DNA from: Clostridium caldaquaticum
GTDB taxonomy: Bacteria > Bacillota > Clostridia > Clostridiales > Clostridiaceae
Length of the DNA: 64,000 nt
Direction: 5' to 3'
Assembly: GCF_023806125.1 (NCBI RefSeq)
Contig: NZ_JAMSKT010000002.1
Location: 166,311-230,310 of the forward strand
Shown: positions 1 through 8,858 of the stretch, one piece after another
How positions within the stretch are numbered: position 1 is the first letter of the stretch
How the letters are laid out: every line of letters begins with the position of its first letter
Made by a program: the position numbers and the translations under genes
Notes under the pieces: generated by a model
What the model saw: only the letters and a program-made list of their open reading frames with translations
Told to the model about the DNA's origin: nothing
Database searches by the model: none

Positions 1-735
1 GATATTACTGTAGAAAGTTGTGAAAGGGGCATAATAGATTTAGATAAATGTATTTTAGATACCTTAATAGAAAATAAACCTAGTATAGTGCTTATTGATA
101 ATGACAAAACCAATAACGGTCTTTTACTTTATAGAATGATTAAAGACAAACAAAATCTTAAAAACATACCTGTAATATTTGTGGGATTGGATGATAAAGA
201 GTCAAAACTATATGCTTTAAAGCTTGGAGCTTTAGATTACATTGCAAAACCAATTATAAAGGAAGAGGCAGTTATAAAGATAAAAAACTTTATTGAATTA
301 GGTAACAAATATATAAATCATCATAATAACCGCAGCTGTAAATTTTGTAATACTGAAGATTCTGCAAAAATTAATACAGAAACCTGTATTTTAATAATAA
401 ATGAAGATAATATTATATTGGAAATATTGAGTATGAGATATAGAAATAAAGGGTTTAAGGTATTTACGGCTGAAGATGCAGAAACTGCTGAGAAAATTAT
501 AAAAGAGAATAGTATAGATTTATTAATAACAGATTATGTAATCTCAGGTGCAACAGGTATAGAATTTATAAAAAAGGTGAAAAGACTTAATGAAAAATTA
601 AAAATAATGGTTTTATCTTCTCAAAAAAATGAACAGATTATTGAACGTGCACTTAATTCTGGAGCAGACGACTATGTTATAAAACCTTTTTCTCCTGTAG
701 AGTTGGATTCTAGAATTAAAAGATTATTAGAATAG
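1..735 (+). CDS. Tandem-receiver response regulator, 5' end missing
   Basis: The reading frame is open from the first base, so the gene starts upstream of the window; a GTG at 88 is internal. Two receiver domains follow one another. The first keeps its phospho-acceptor aspartate (VLIDND) and a conserved lysine (YIAKPI). The second is complete: acidic pair in IINEDN, acceptor Asp in LLITDYVISG, Ser in MVLSSQ and Lys in VIKPF. No DNA-binding output domain follows; the protein ends just after the second receiver. The HEAT-repeat gene starts 10 bases later and the glycosyltransferase follows, so this is probably the signalling input of a polysaccharide operon (inference). The first receiver may be preceded by another domain that cannot be seen. 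Confidence 0.85.
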   Translation, partial: DITVESCERGIIDLDKCILDTLIENKPSIVLIDNDKTNNGLLLYRMIKDKQNLKNIPVIFVGLDDKESKLYALKLGALDYIAKPIIKEEAVIKIKNFIELGNKYINHHNNRSCKFCNTEDSAKINTETCILIINEDNIILEILSMRYRNKGFKVFTAEDAETAEKIIKENSIDLLITDYVISGATGIEFIKKVKRLNEKLKIMVLSSQKNEQIIERALNSGADDYVIKPFSPVELDSRIKRLLE

Positions 736-745
736 CGGTGATATT

Positions 746-1900
746 ATGGAGGGTTATGTTTACTATTCAATAGTACTTTTTTCATTTTTTATTTTTTTGC
801 TGTATGTTTATTTATTTTATGAAAAAATATTGGATTTATATTCTTTAAGAAAGAAACACTTTTATGAAAAAGAGGTTATACCATTTATAGATAATTTATT
901 TTTAACTCTTGAAACTAGATATGTAAATAAAAAACAGATGCAAAAGCTCAGAAAAATGGTGAAAAATAAAACTAAGAGAAATATTATAATTGAAAGAATT
1001 ATACATTATAACGAAATTTATTCTGGAACTATTAGAGAAAGGTTAACAATGCTTTGCGAAAATTCTGGATTGGTATATTACGAAACAAAAAAGCTAAAAA
1101 GCAGGGATCACTTTAAAACTGCCTTAGCTTGCAAGAATCTAGGAGAATTCAGGAGCGAAAGAGCAATTCCAAGCTTATTAAAAGTGTTTAAAAGGTCTTC
1201 TTTAGATATTAAGTATCATAGTTTGATGGCACTTGCTAAAATAGGGAATTTAGAGGCTTTTACACAAGCATTTAATTTACTGGATAATAAATATTTTTTT
1301 AGCGAAAGAAGTCTTACAGAAATTATAGACAGTTATGAAGGAGACAAGCTAAAATTATACAAAGCTATGATTCAGTCTGAAAATATATTTGTTTCTACAG
1401 TATTTATAAACTCGGCAGGTAATTATATGGATATAGAATTGAATAATATTATTTTAAAATATATAGATGATAATGATAAAGAGAGAAGAATAGCTGCTAT
1501 AAAAGCCATAGGTAAAAACGGAGATATTAGGTATATTGATGAAATTATTAAAATGCTTTACGACAAGGAATGGGAAGTTAGAGCTGCTGCTGCAAAGAGT
1601 CTGGGCAGATTTGAGGATGAAAGGGCATTATATCCTTTGATTAAAGTTCTTTCAGATTCGGTTTGGTGGGTCAGGTATAATGCTGCTAATTCATTAATAA
1701 AAATAAAGAATGGTATTGATGAGCTTGAAATTATTTTGTCTGGAGAAGATAGATTTGCAAAGGATATTATTATTTCGGCTTTAGAAGATAGCGGAGTTAT
1801 ACAGGATATATATCTATACGAACAATCAAAAGATGAAAGCAGAAAAAGGCTTTCTGAGTTAATAAAAAAATATATTGAAAGTAAAGAAACTTATAGGTGA
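746..1900 (+). CDS. Membrane-anchored HEAT-repeat protein
   Basis: 384 residues. The N-terminus has one strong hydrophobic segment (about residues 6-24, rich in F, L, V and Y), followed by a basic cytoplasmic-type stretch. From about residue 120 onward come paired helices typical of HEAT/PBS-lyase repeats, for example REAIPSLLKVF-like units, RRIAAIKAIGKNGD and VRAAAAKSLGRFEDERAL, then WWVRYNAANSLIKI. Such repeats act as protein-docking scaffolds. The gene sits between a receiver-only response regulator (10-base gap) and a glycosyltransferase (4-base gap), so it may link phospho-signalling to the synthase. No catalytic motif is visible. The ATG at 746 follows a weak GGTGAT site. Confidence 0.8.
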   Translation: MEGYVYYSIVLFSFFIFLLYVYLFYEKILDLYSLRKKHFYEKEVIPFIDNLFLTLETRYVNKKQMQKLRKMVKNKTKRNIIIERIIHYNEIYSGTIRERLTMLCENSGLVYYETKKLKSRDHFKTALACKNLGEFRSERAIPSLLKVFKRSSLDIKYHSLMALAKIGNLEAFTQAFNLLDNKYFFSERSLTEIIDSYEGDKLKLYKAMIQSENIFVSTVFINSAGNYMDIELNNIILKYIDDNDKERRIAAIKAIGKNGDIRYIDEIIKMLYDKEWEVRAAAAKSLGRFEDERALYPLIKVLSDSVWWVRYNAANSLIKIKNGIDELEIILSGEDRFAKDIIISALEDSGVIQDIYLYEQSKDESRKRLSELIKKYIESKETYR

Positions 1901-1904
1901 TATT

Positions 1905-3326
1905 ATGGATTGGCTTCTGATTAAGAGAATTATACTTTACTTTAACAATTTTGTATTATATTATGTACTTTGTATAAATTTTATTTATTTTCTTCAGCTG
2001 ATACTATCAGCTTTCAGTTTATCTGATTATATAAGGAAAATACTTTATTCCGATTTCAAGAAATATGTTGCTTCGGATAATATGATACTTATTTCTGTTT
2101 TAGTGCCTGCTTTTAATGAAGAGGAGACTATCGTAGAAAATATCAAGTCGTTACTTTCACTTAATTATCCTACTTTTGAAATAGTAGTGGTAAATGATGG
2201 TTCTAAGGATGAAACTTTAAATAAGGTTTTGAAATCATTTAATTTAAAGCTTGTAAATCAGCCTATTAGAAGTATTATTAAAACAAAAAAGGTACGAGGT
2301 ATTTACAAAAGTTTAGATATTCCTAATTTAGTTGTGATTGACAAAGAGAATGGGGGCAAAGCGGATGCTTTAAATGTAGGAATAAATGTATCCAGGTATC
2401 CTATATTTGCAGCTATAGATGCAGACTCAATATTAGAAAATGATTCCCTTGTTAGGGTAATTATGCCTTTTATTGAGAATAGGAAAACTATAGCAGTAGG
2501 TGGAATAGTAAGAATAGCTAATGGAAGTAGTGTTAAAGGCGGGATGATTAAAAATGTAGGACTTCCTAAAAACAATGTAGCTATGTTTCAAATAGTAGAA
2601 TATTTAAGAGCATTTTTAACAGGTAGAATGGGATGGGATTCTATGGGTTCATTACTTATAATATCTGGAGCTTTTGGTGCATTTAAAAAATCTAATGTTA
2701 TAGAAGTTGGAGGATATACTGCTAATACTATAGGGGAGGATATGGAACTGGTAGTAAAGCTACATGAGTATATGAGAAAGAATAAAAGGGAATATAATAT
2801 AAAGTTTATTCCAGACCCTGTCTGCTGGACTCAGGCTCCAGAAAGGCTTAAGGATTTAAGAAGCCAAAGAAGAAGATGGCAGATTGGTTTAATGGACAGT
2901 CTTTTAAGACATAAAAAAATACTGTTTAATCCTAAATATGGTTCTATAGGACTTATAGCTGCACCTTATTTTTGGTTATTTGAAATGTTTGGGCCAGTTA
3001 TTGAAATACTAGGATATATTTTAATACCATTATCTTATATTGTAGGTATTTTGAATGTAAGATTTTTTATCTTATTTTTAGCTGCTTCAATATTATACGG
3101 GGTTATTTTATCTATTGGTGCAATACTTCTTGAAGAATATACTTTTAATAAATATCCAACTTTACGTCAGCTATTTAAGCTTACTTTTTACGGAATAATT
3201 GAAAACTTTGGATATAGACAGCTTACTGTATTGTATAGGATAGAGGGAATCATCAGGTTTCAAAGACTTAAGCATAGCTGGGGAAAATTTAAAAGGCAGA
3301 ACTTTAATAAAAAGATTAGTAAATAG
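1905..3326 (+). CDS. Processive family 2 glycosyltransferase, membrane-bound
   Basis: 473 residues from the ATG at 1905, which has AGGTGAT just upstream; an in-frame TTG at 1875 lies inside the previous gene and lacks a ribosome site. An N-terminal membrane segment (about residues 10-40) precedes a GT-A domain: VLVPAFNEEETIVENI, VVNDGSKDET, the metal-binding DAD in AAIDADSILE, GEDMEL as the acceptor/base region and the processive-synthase QxxRW signature in SQRRRWQIG. Three to four membrane segments follow. This architecture is that of PgaC/hyaluronan-synthase-like enzymes that build and export a beta-linked polysaccharide from UDP-sugars. The sugar cannot be told from sequence. Last gene of the regulator-HEAT-GT2 operon. 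Confidence 0.87.
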   Translation: MDWLLIKRIILYFNNFVLYYVLCINFIYFLQLILSAFSLSDYIRKILYSDFKKYVASDNMILISVLVPAFNEEETIVENIKSLLSLNYPTFEIVVVNDGSKDETLNKVLKSFNLKLVNQPIRSIIKTKKVRGIYKSLDIPNLVVIDKENGGKADALNVGINVSRYPIFAAIDADSILENDSLVRVIMPFIENRKTIAVGGIVRIANGSSVKGGMIKNVGLPKNNVAMFQIVEYLRAFLTGRMGWDSMGSLLIISGAFGAFKKSNVIEVGGYTANTIGEDMELVVKLHEYMRKNKREYNIKFIPDPVCWTQAPERLKDLRSQRRRWQIGLMDSLLRHKKILFNPKYGSIGLIAAPYFWLFEMFGPVIEILGYILIPLSYIVGILNVRFFILFLAASILYGVILSIGAILLEEYTFNKYPTLRQLFKLTFYGIIENFGYRQLTVLYRIEGIIRFQRLKHSWGKFKRQNFNKKISK

Positions 3327-3348
3327 TAAAAATATTTTTAAATATTTG

Positions 3349-3377
3349 TTGACACTAATATCCTTTTGCTGTATCAT
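3349..3377 (+). promoter_or_regulatory. Sigma-A promoter for a candidate small RNA
   Basis: TTGACA at 3349-3354, 17-base spacer, TATCAT at 3372-3377. It stands 22 bases after the glycosyltransferase stop and faces an end-to-end convergent rnf operon, so there is no gene downstream for it to serve. Confidence 0.6.
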
Positions 3378-3383
3378 AATATT

Positions 3384-3476
3384 GTAAGCTATAAAAAGCT
3401 AATAACCGGTGTTGTATTTTAAAATTGAATTTGAACGTGCTAAACCAAGAGCCCATCTGGAAACAGATGGGCTTTT
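3384..3476 (+). ncRNA. Candidate small RNA of about 90 nt
   Basis: The segment lies between a good promoter (3349-3377) and a strong intrinsic terminator: AGCCCATCTG, loop GAAA, CAGATGGGCT, then TTTT (3450-3476). It holds no ATG-started frame with a ribosome site; a GTG-started 27-codon frame running through the terminator looks accidental. I do not recognise a known RNA family. The hairpin could instead just terminate the upstream glycosyltransferase operon, but the intervening promoter argues for an independent transcript. Confidence 0.45.
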
Positions 3477-3520
3477 AGTATTAACTTAATATTTAAAGGC
3501 AAAAGTTTAATTTATACCAT

Positions 3521-3566
3521 AAAAATACTGCGTCTAACGTTATTTAGCATTAGACACAGTATTTTT
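3521..3566. terminator. Bidirectional terminator at the end of the rnf operon
   Basis: Near-perfect inverted repeat AAAAATACTGCGTCTAACG / CATTAGACACAGTATTTTT with an 8-base loop. T-runs flank it on both strands. It lies 8 bases past the rnfB stop (minus strand). Confidence 0.75.
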
Positions 3567-3573
3567 ATTATCA

Positions 3574-4374
3574 TTAAAACAAATCTGTAATAGCTTTAGT
3601 AGGACATTTAGATACACATACTTTACATTGTGTACACTTGCTAAAGTCTATTACTGGCAAATTATCTACCATGGTTATAGCATTTTCAGGACAGTTTTTA
3701 GCACAGATTGTGCAGCCGATACAGCCTGCTGAGCAGCTGTCTTTTACAGTTTTTCCTTTTTCTTTTGAGTTACATGCTATACGAACACTCTTTGAAGCAG
3801 GAACGAGTTCTATAACATTTTTTGGACAAATCTGTACGCAAGCATTGCAGCCAGTACAAGTATTTTGGTTAACAACAGCTATTCCATCTTTAATCTGAAT
3901 ACTGTCAAACTTACAAGCAGTAACGCAGCTGCCAAGACCAAGACAGCCAAAATCGCAGGCTTTAGAACCTCCTCCTGGAGCAACAACTGCCTGACGACAG
4001 TCCAAAACACCATAGTATTTATACTTTTCTTTTGCATTACTGCAGGTACCTTTACATTTCACAAAAGCAACCATTGGGTCAGCTGCATCTACAGATATAC
4101 CTAAAACTGAACCAATCTTTTCAGCAGCTGCGGCACCACCAGGTGTACATAAATTAGCTGGAGCAGCACCATCAACTACAGCTTGAGCATAAGAATCGCA
4201 GCCTGCATAGCCGCAGCCTCCGCAGTTTGCACCAGGCAAGCATTCTCTTACCTTAGAAACTCTTTCATCTACTTGAACAGCAAATTTCTTTGAAGCATAT
4301 CCGAGAAGAGCTCCAAAGGTGAGACCTAAGCCACCGAGACTTATAACAGGAAAAAGTATTTCATTTACTGCCAT
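3574..4374 (-). CDS. rnfB: Rnf complex subunit RnfB (Fe-S electron entry protein)
   Basis: 266 residues. An N-terminal membrane helix (about 8-26) is followed by the RnfB-type four-cysteine cluster CLPGANCGGCGYAGC (Cys45, 51, 54, 59), then a cysteine-rich segment (CLGLGSC) and three ferredoxin-type CxxCxxCxxxCP motifs (CTGCNACVQICP, CIGCTICAKNCP, CTQCKVCVSKCP). RnfB takes electrons from reduced ferredoxin and passes them into the membrane complex. It is the last gene of rnfCDGEAB, the order found in clostridia and acetogens, with a 12-base gap after rnfA and the operon terminator right behind it. Ribosome site GGGGG before the ATG. Confidence 0.95.
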   Translation of the reverse strand: MAVNEILFPVISLGGLGLTFGALLGYASKKFAVQVDERVSKVRECLPGANCGGCGYAGCDSYAQAVVDGAAPANLCTPGGAAAAEKIGSVLGISVDAADPMVAFVKCKGTCSNAKEKYKYYGVLDCRQAVVAPGGGSKACDFGCLGLGSCVTACKFDSIQIKDGIAVVNQNTCTGCNACVQICPKNVIELVPASKSVRIACNSKEKGKTVKDSCSAGCIGCTICAKNCPENAITMVDNLPVIDFSKCTQCKVCVSKCPTKAITDLF

Positions 4375-4386
4375 TTGGGCACCCCC

Positions 4387-4965
4387 TTAACGTATTAGGC
4401 CTTGGAAGCCTAGAAATGCTATTGACATAAGTCCAGCTGTAATAAGTGTTATTGGAAGTCCTTGCAGTGCAAGAGGCATTTTATCATTAGCTTCCATTCT
4501 TTCTCTAATACCGGCAAGAAGAACGATAGCAAGGAAATAACCTAAAGCTGCACTAATTCCATTTACCATGGATTCTAATAAATTATAGTTGGAAGTCATA
4601 TTTAAAACTGCAACTGCCAGCACAGCACAGTTTGTTGTAATTAGAGGCAGGTATATACCTAAAGCTTTATAAAGCCCTGGAAAATTCTTTTTTATAACCA
4701 TTTCAACAAATTGAACTAAAGCAGCAATAACAAGTATGAAGGCTATAGTATACAAATACTCAATATGAAGAGGAACTAATATTAATTTGTATACAATGAA
4801 TGACATAAAAGAAGCCAGAGCCATAACAAAAGTTACTGCAAATCCCATTCCGGTAGCGGTCTCAACCTTTTTAGAAACTCCAAGGAAAGAGCATATACCG
4901 AGGAATCTGGACATTACAAAGTTGTTTATAAGTAAACCGCCCAGGAAAATAGCAAAAATTTTCAT
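4387..4965 (-). CDS. rnfA: Rnf complex membrane subunit RnfA
   Basis: 192 residues, about six transmembrane helices and almost no loops. It begins with the family-typical MKIFAIFLGGLLINNFV and contains the GICSFLGVSKKVETATGMG region; the RnfA/RnfE pair share this fold in inverted topology and bind an Fe-S cluster between them. It is part of the Na+ or H+ pumping ferredoxin:NAD+ oxidoreductase. Neighbours rnfE (28-base gap) and rnfB (12-base gap) confirm the call; RnfA and RnfE are paralogues, told apart by the Cys-rich tail on RnfE. Confidence 0.95.
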   Translation of the reverse strand: MKIFAIFLGGLLINNFVMSRFLGICSFLGVSKKVETATGMGFAVTFVMALASFMSFIVYKLILVPLHIEYLYTIAFILVIAALVQFVEMVIKKNFPGLYKALGIYLPLITTNCAVLAVAVLNMTSNYNLLESMVNGISAALGYFLAIVLLAGIRERMEANDKMPLALQGLPITLITAGLMSIAFLGFQGLIR

Positions 4966-4993
4966 AGCTTATCCACCTTTCTTTTATAATATA

Positions 4994-5677
4994 CTATTTG
5001 TCCATCTTAAAAGCTTGGCCGCAGGTTGCAGCATGAGCACAGTGGCTGCAGTCATAGTTTGCTAGTCTTGTATTTGCCTGTTTTGTTTTTGATATTTGCA
5101 CTGCATTCATTATTGCCATTATTATTCCAAGAGCGAAGAAGGCGCCTGGAGCAAGTATCATGATTAATGCCGGCTTATAGGAGGCAGGAAGTACATGAAA
5201 TCCAAATAGTGTTCCAGCACCAAGAACTTCTCTCACAGTTCCAAGAACCACTAAAGCCAAGGTAAAGCCAAGACCCATGCCTAATCCATCAAAAAGGGAA
5301 GCAAATACGTTATTTTTAGAAGCATACGCTTCAGCTCTTCCAAGTATTACGCAGTTAACAACTATAAGAGGGATAAATAGACCTAGTGCCTGATAAAGTG
5401 CTGGTACATAGCCTTTCATTAAGAACTCAAGAAGCGTAACAAAGCTTGCTATTACAACTATGAAAGCTGGGATACGGATTTTATCAGGAATAACCTTTCT
5501 AAGAGCTGATATAACTACATTAGCTCCAACAAGAACTGCAGTAGTTGCTAGACCCATACCTATGCCATTAGTAGCACTAGTTGTAACAGCTAGAGTAGGG
5601 CACATAGCTATAACCTGTACAAATATGGCATTTTCTTTAAATAGACCATTTTTTAATCTTTCTAAAATAACACCCAT
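4994..5677 (-). CDS. rnfE: Rnf complex membrane subunit RnfE
   Basis: 227 residues, six membrane helices, with the RnfE hallmarks GVILERLKNGLFKENAIFVQ at the N-terminus and LGMGLGFTLALVVLGTVREVLGAG-type central region. The C-terminal tail is hydrophilic and cysteine-rich (CSHCAHAATCGQAF), probably facing the cytoplasm; some clostridial homologues carry a similar tail. Its ATG overlaps the rnfG stop by one base, indicating translational coupling. Confidence 0.94.
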   Translation of the reverse strand: MGVILERLKNGLFKENAIFVQVIAMCPTLAVTTSATNGIGMGLATTAVLVGANVVISALRKVIPDKIRIPAFIVVIASFVTLLEFLMKGYVPALYQALGLFIPLIVVNCVILGRAEAYASKNNVFASLFDGLGMGLGFTLALVVLGTVREVLGAGTLFGFHVLPASYKPALIMILAPGAFFALGIIMAIMNAVQISKTKQANTRLANYDCSHCAHAATCGQAFKMDK

Positions 5678-6243
5678 TATTTTGCAGCTCCTTTCAATTT
5701 AGTATTGTAGAAATTAACTGCTTCGTTAACTCCACTTGTAACAGCCTTTGAGGTTATTGTTGCTCCAGTGATAGCTTCTATTTGATTATCAGAAGAAGGG
5801 GTTTGTTTAACAACCTGAAGCACTTTATCTATAGGTTTATTTTTAAATTGATTAGAGAATTTTGGCTGTGGAGCATTAGCACCAAGTCCTGGAGTTTCAG
5901 AGTGAGAAAGAATTTTTATCCCTTTAATCTTTCCATCAGTTGAAATTCCAACCATCAATTGAATTGCTCCACCATAACCTTTTGGAGCTACTTTTATAGC
6001 ATAGCCAGCTGTTTTTCCAGAAGCTATTCCTTCGTTAACTTCTTGAACTATTCCTTCTAAAGCTATGTCTTTAACTTTAAATTCTTCAGCTTCTGGAAGG
6101 ATTTCCTTCATAGCTAAATTTTTTGTCATTTGCTCCTGCTTTGCAATAGGTTCCTTTGTTATTGAGTGAGCAGCACCTAAAAGAAGTCCTGCTATGGCTG
6201 TAATAATTAAAAGAATTCCACCTAGTTTTAAGTTTTCTTTCAT
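5677..6243 (-). CDS. rnfG: Rnf complex flavoprotein RnfG
   Basis: 188 residues with one N-terminal membrane helix (about 8-25) and an extracytoplasmic FMN-binding domain. The covalent flavinylation motif is visible as ITGATITSKAV, where the second threonine of TGAT carries FMN in characterised RnfG/NqrC proteins. GLGANA earlier in the domain is also typical. The flavin is attached by an ApbE-type transferase, which is not encoded in this window. It overlaps both rnfD and rnfE by one base. Confidence 0.94.
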   Translation of the reverse strand: MKENLKLGGILLIITAIAGLLLGAAHSITKEPIAKQEQMTKNLAMKEILPEAEEFKVKDIALEGIVQEVNEGIASGKTAGYAIKVAPKGYGGAIQLMVGISTDGKIKGIKILSHSETPGLGANAPQPKFSNQFKNKPIDKVLQVVKQTPSSDNQIEAITGATITSKAVTSGVNEAVNFYNTKLKGAAK

Positions 6244-7175
6244 TACTTAGCACCTCCAAACACGCGAGGAGTTGTAAATTTGTCTATTAGTGGTACAAAT
6301 AAGTTCATAAATATTATTGAGTATGAAACACCTTCTGGGTAACCTCCATAAATTCTTATAACAGAAGTTAAAATACCGCAGCCTAAAGCAAAAATAATTT
6401 GTCCTTTTTTAGTCATTGGTGAAGTTGTATAGTCTGTTGCCATAAAGAAAGCTCCAAGCATAAGACCTCCGACGAAAAGCTCGTAAAAGGCGTTTCCAGA
6501 CATAAAGCCATTTCTTCCTAATACTAAGGTTAATATGAAAACAGTTCCTATATAAACACCAGGAATATGCCAGCTTATAATTTTTTTATAAAGTAAGTAA
6601 GCCCCACCTAGAAGTAAAGCTAGTGCAGAAGTTTCACCTATACATCCTCCTATATTTCCTATAAATACGTTCCATAATGAAGGCAAAGCTCCATTTCCTT
6701 CTTTTAAAATACCTAGTGGAGTAGCAGAAGATACTCCGTCAACTGTCCAAGTAGTCATTTGTACTGGCCAAGAGGCAAGTAAGAAAGCTCTTGCCGCAAG
6801 AGCAGGGTTCATGATATTTTGTCCAATTCCACCAAAAAATTGTTTAACAATAATTACAGCAAAAACTCCACCAACTACTGGAAGCCACAGCGGGACAGCA
6901 ACAGGTAAGTTAAATGCTAATAAAAGCCCAGTTACTGCAGCACTTAAATCTGAAATAGTTATTTTTTGATGAGTAAGTTTCTGCCATAGAGCCTCAGCCC
7001 CTACACAGGAACCAACAGACAAAATTATTATTAAAAGAGCTCGTACTTTAAAAAAGTATATACCTGCTAGAGTAGCTGGTAATAAAGCAATTAATACATC
7101 TCTCATCATAGTTTGTACAGTTGTATTTGAACGAATATGAGGAGAGGAAGACACTGTATACATTGTTTCAGCCAT
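6243..7175 (-). CDS. rnfD: Rnf complex membrane flavoprotein RnfD
   Basis: 310 residues, eight or nine transmembrane helices. The covalent FMN site is seen as VSSATPLG (family S-x-A-T), and the QNIMNPALAARAF segment is characteristic. RnfD forms the membrane electron path with RnfG. It starts with ETMYTVSSSPHIRSN, common to the family, behind a GGGAGG ribosome site. It is 15 bases after rnfC and overlaps rnfG by one base. Confidence 0.95.
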   Translation of the reverse strand: MAETMYTVSSSPHIRSNTTVQTMMRDVLIALLPATLAGIYFFKVRALLIIILSVGSCVGAEALWQKLTHQKITISDLSAAVTGLLLAFNLPVAVPLWLPVVGGVFAVIIVKQFFGGIGQNIMNPALAARAFLLASWPVQMTTWTVDGVSSATPLGILKEGNGALPSLWNVFIGNIGGCIGETSALALLLGGAYLLYKKIISWHIPGVYIGTVFILTLVLGRNGFMSGNAFYELFVGGLMLGAFFMATDYTTSPMTKKGQIIFALGCGILTSVIRIYGGYPEGVSYSIIFMNLFVPLIDKFTTPRVFGGAK

Positions 7176-7190
7176 AGTTAAAACCTCCCT

Positions 7191-8516
7191 TTAATTAGCC
7201 TTTTTTCTATTTGCAAGTACAGTTCTTTTACCTTCTCGACAGGATTGTGTTAAATGGCGTTTTGCAGGACAAACTAATGTACAGCAGCCACATTCGATAC
7301 AATCCATACCATTGTTTTTTTCGAAGGTATCGTATTCTCTTCTCTTGACTAAGGAGTCAAGTATGGATGGAATTAAGTTCATTGGACATGCCTCCACACA
7401 TCTTCCGCATCTTATACAGCTTGACTCTTGTGGAAGCACAGCTTGTTTCTTTGTTAGAGCCAGTATTCCTGAAGTTCCTTTCATTACAGGCAAATCAAGT
7501 GTTTGAACGGTAGTTCCCATAAGAGGACCGCCGGATATAACCTTAACTGGATCTTCTTTAAAACCTCCACAAGCTTCAATTAATTCTTTAAAGGAAGTTC
7601 CAAACTTAACTCTTAAGTTTTTAGGCTCCTTTACAGCTTCACCAGTAACTGTAACTATTCTTTCCATGAGAGGTCTTCCTTTTACTACTGCATTATAAAT
7701 TTCAAATATAGTACCTACATTTTGAACGATGCATCCAGCATCAGCAGGCAGTTTTCCTGAAGGTACCTCGCGGCCTGTTACTGCATATATAAGTTGTTTT
7801 TCAGCTCCTTGAGGATACTTTGTCTTTAAAACAACAACTTCAATATTTGAAACACCTTTAACAGCTTCTTTCATTACTTTAACTGCATTCATTTTATTGT
7901 TTTCAATTCCTATATAACCTTTTACACCTGGGAACATTTTAAGAACTATTTTTAAGCCTTCAACTATTTCCTTTGTATTTTCAAGCATAAGACGATGGTC
8001 GCAGGTTAAATAAGGTTCACACTCTGCTCCATTTACTATAATGGCATCAATTTTTTTATCTGGAGGTGGTGCAAGTTTAACATGGGTTGGGAAACAAGCT
8101 CCTCCCATACCAACAATACCCGCTTCTGCAATAATTTTTAAAAGTTCATCTTTAGAAAGTTTGCTGTAGTCTTCTCTTGGCACTAAGCCTTCAATTTCTT
8201 CATAAAGTCCATCATTTTCAATTATTACTGACATTACTTTAGAGCCGTTTGCATGAGGCATTAATGCTACATTTTTTACTGTTCCTGAAACACTGCTGTA
8301 AATTGGAGAAGAAACAAAGCCTTTAGCAGCACCTATCTTTTGTCCAACTAGTACTCTATCCCCCTTTTTAACTAAAGGTTCACAAGGAGCACCTATGTGT
8401 TGAGACATAGGGAAAATCAAATCTCCTTTTGGAAGCAAGTCTTCAATTTTTTTGTCTTCAGTAAAGTGTTTACCGTGTGGCGGATAAGCACCTTTCTTAA
8501 ATGTCAAAAGTTTCAT
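7191..8516 (-). CDS. rnfC: Rnf complex NADH-binding subunit RnfC
   Basis: 441 residues. It has the NuoF-like domain with glycine-rich GIVGMGGACFPTHVKL and NGAECEPYLTCDHR, which bind NADH and FMN, then an SLBB-like segment, then two 4Fe-4S motifs (CIRCGRCVEACP and CIECGCCTLVCP). RnfC exchanges electrons with NAD+. First gene of the operon, with a perfect AGGAGGG ribosome site 4-6 bases before the ATG. Length matches clostridial RnfC, which lacks the long C-terminal repeats of enterobacterial RnfC. No clear promoter could be fixed in the upstream region. Confidence 0.95.
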   Translation of the reverse strand: MKLLTFKKGAYPPHGKHFTEDKKIEDLLPKGDLIFPMSQHIGAPCEPLVKKGDRVLVGQKIGAAKGFVSSPIYSSVSGTVKNVALMPHANGSKVMSVIIENDGLYEEIEGLVPREDYSKLSKDELLKIIAEAGIVGMGGACFPTHVKLAPPPDKKIDAIIVNGAECEPYLTCDHRLMLENTKEIVEGLKIVLKMFPGVKGYIGIENNKMNAVKVMKEAVKGVSNIEVVVLKTKYPQGAEKQLIYAVTGREVPSGKLPADAGCIVQNVGTIFEIYNAVVKGRPLMERIVTVTGEAVKEPKNLRVKFGTSFKELIEACGGFKEDPVKVISGGPLMGTTVQTLDLPVMKGTSGILALTKKQAVLPQESSCIRCGRCVEACPMNLIPSILDSLVKRREYDTFEKNNGMDCIECGCCTLVCPAKRHLTQSCREGKRTVLANRKKAN

Positions 8517-8858
8517 ACTATCCCTCCTGTATTTAAATTCACTATAATGGTCTAAATTCGTAAGGTCACTGTTACATATCGTTATTAGGCTCTGTTTAAG
8601 ACTCTTGGAAATGATTTCATTGATTTATTTAAATAGTTATAACAAAGTCTAATAATAATAAAATAATACACAAGAAAAATTCTGTTTCACATTAATTATT
8701 ATACATCACTAACTGTAGATATTCAATTTTGCTTTTTTTTTAACAGGAATGATATATATTTAACAAATAAAGGAATAAATTATAAATTAATATTTGTTAA
8801 CCTGTTTTATCATTTTTTGAAATTTGTTATGTATATCTGATAATTAGATAAAACAAGT
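8517..8858. promoter_or_regulatory. Divergent regulatory region between rnfC and the WYL-like gene
   Basis: About 340 AT-rich bases without an ORF. It contains nested inverted repeats: AACAGG (8742-8747) with CCTGTT (8801-8806), and TTAACAAATA (8760-8769) with TATTTGTTAA (8791-8800). TTAACAA and TTGTTAA are the half-sites used by the redox regulator Rex, but here their order and 24-base spacing are reversed from the usual TTGTTAA-N4-TTAACAA, so a Rex call is not made. A weak minus-strand TATAGT lies near 8545. Confidence 0.35.

Noticed and set aside
8760..8800. Rex operator upstream of rnfC
   Set aside because: Half-sites are in reversed order with 24 bases between, unlike TTGTTAA-N4-TTAACAA.
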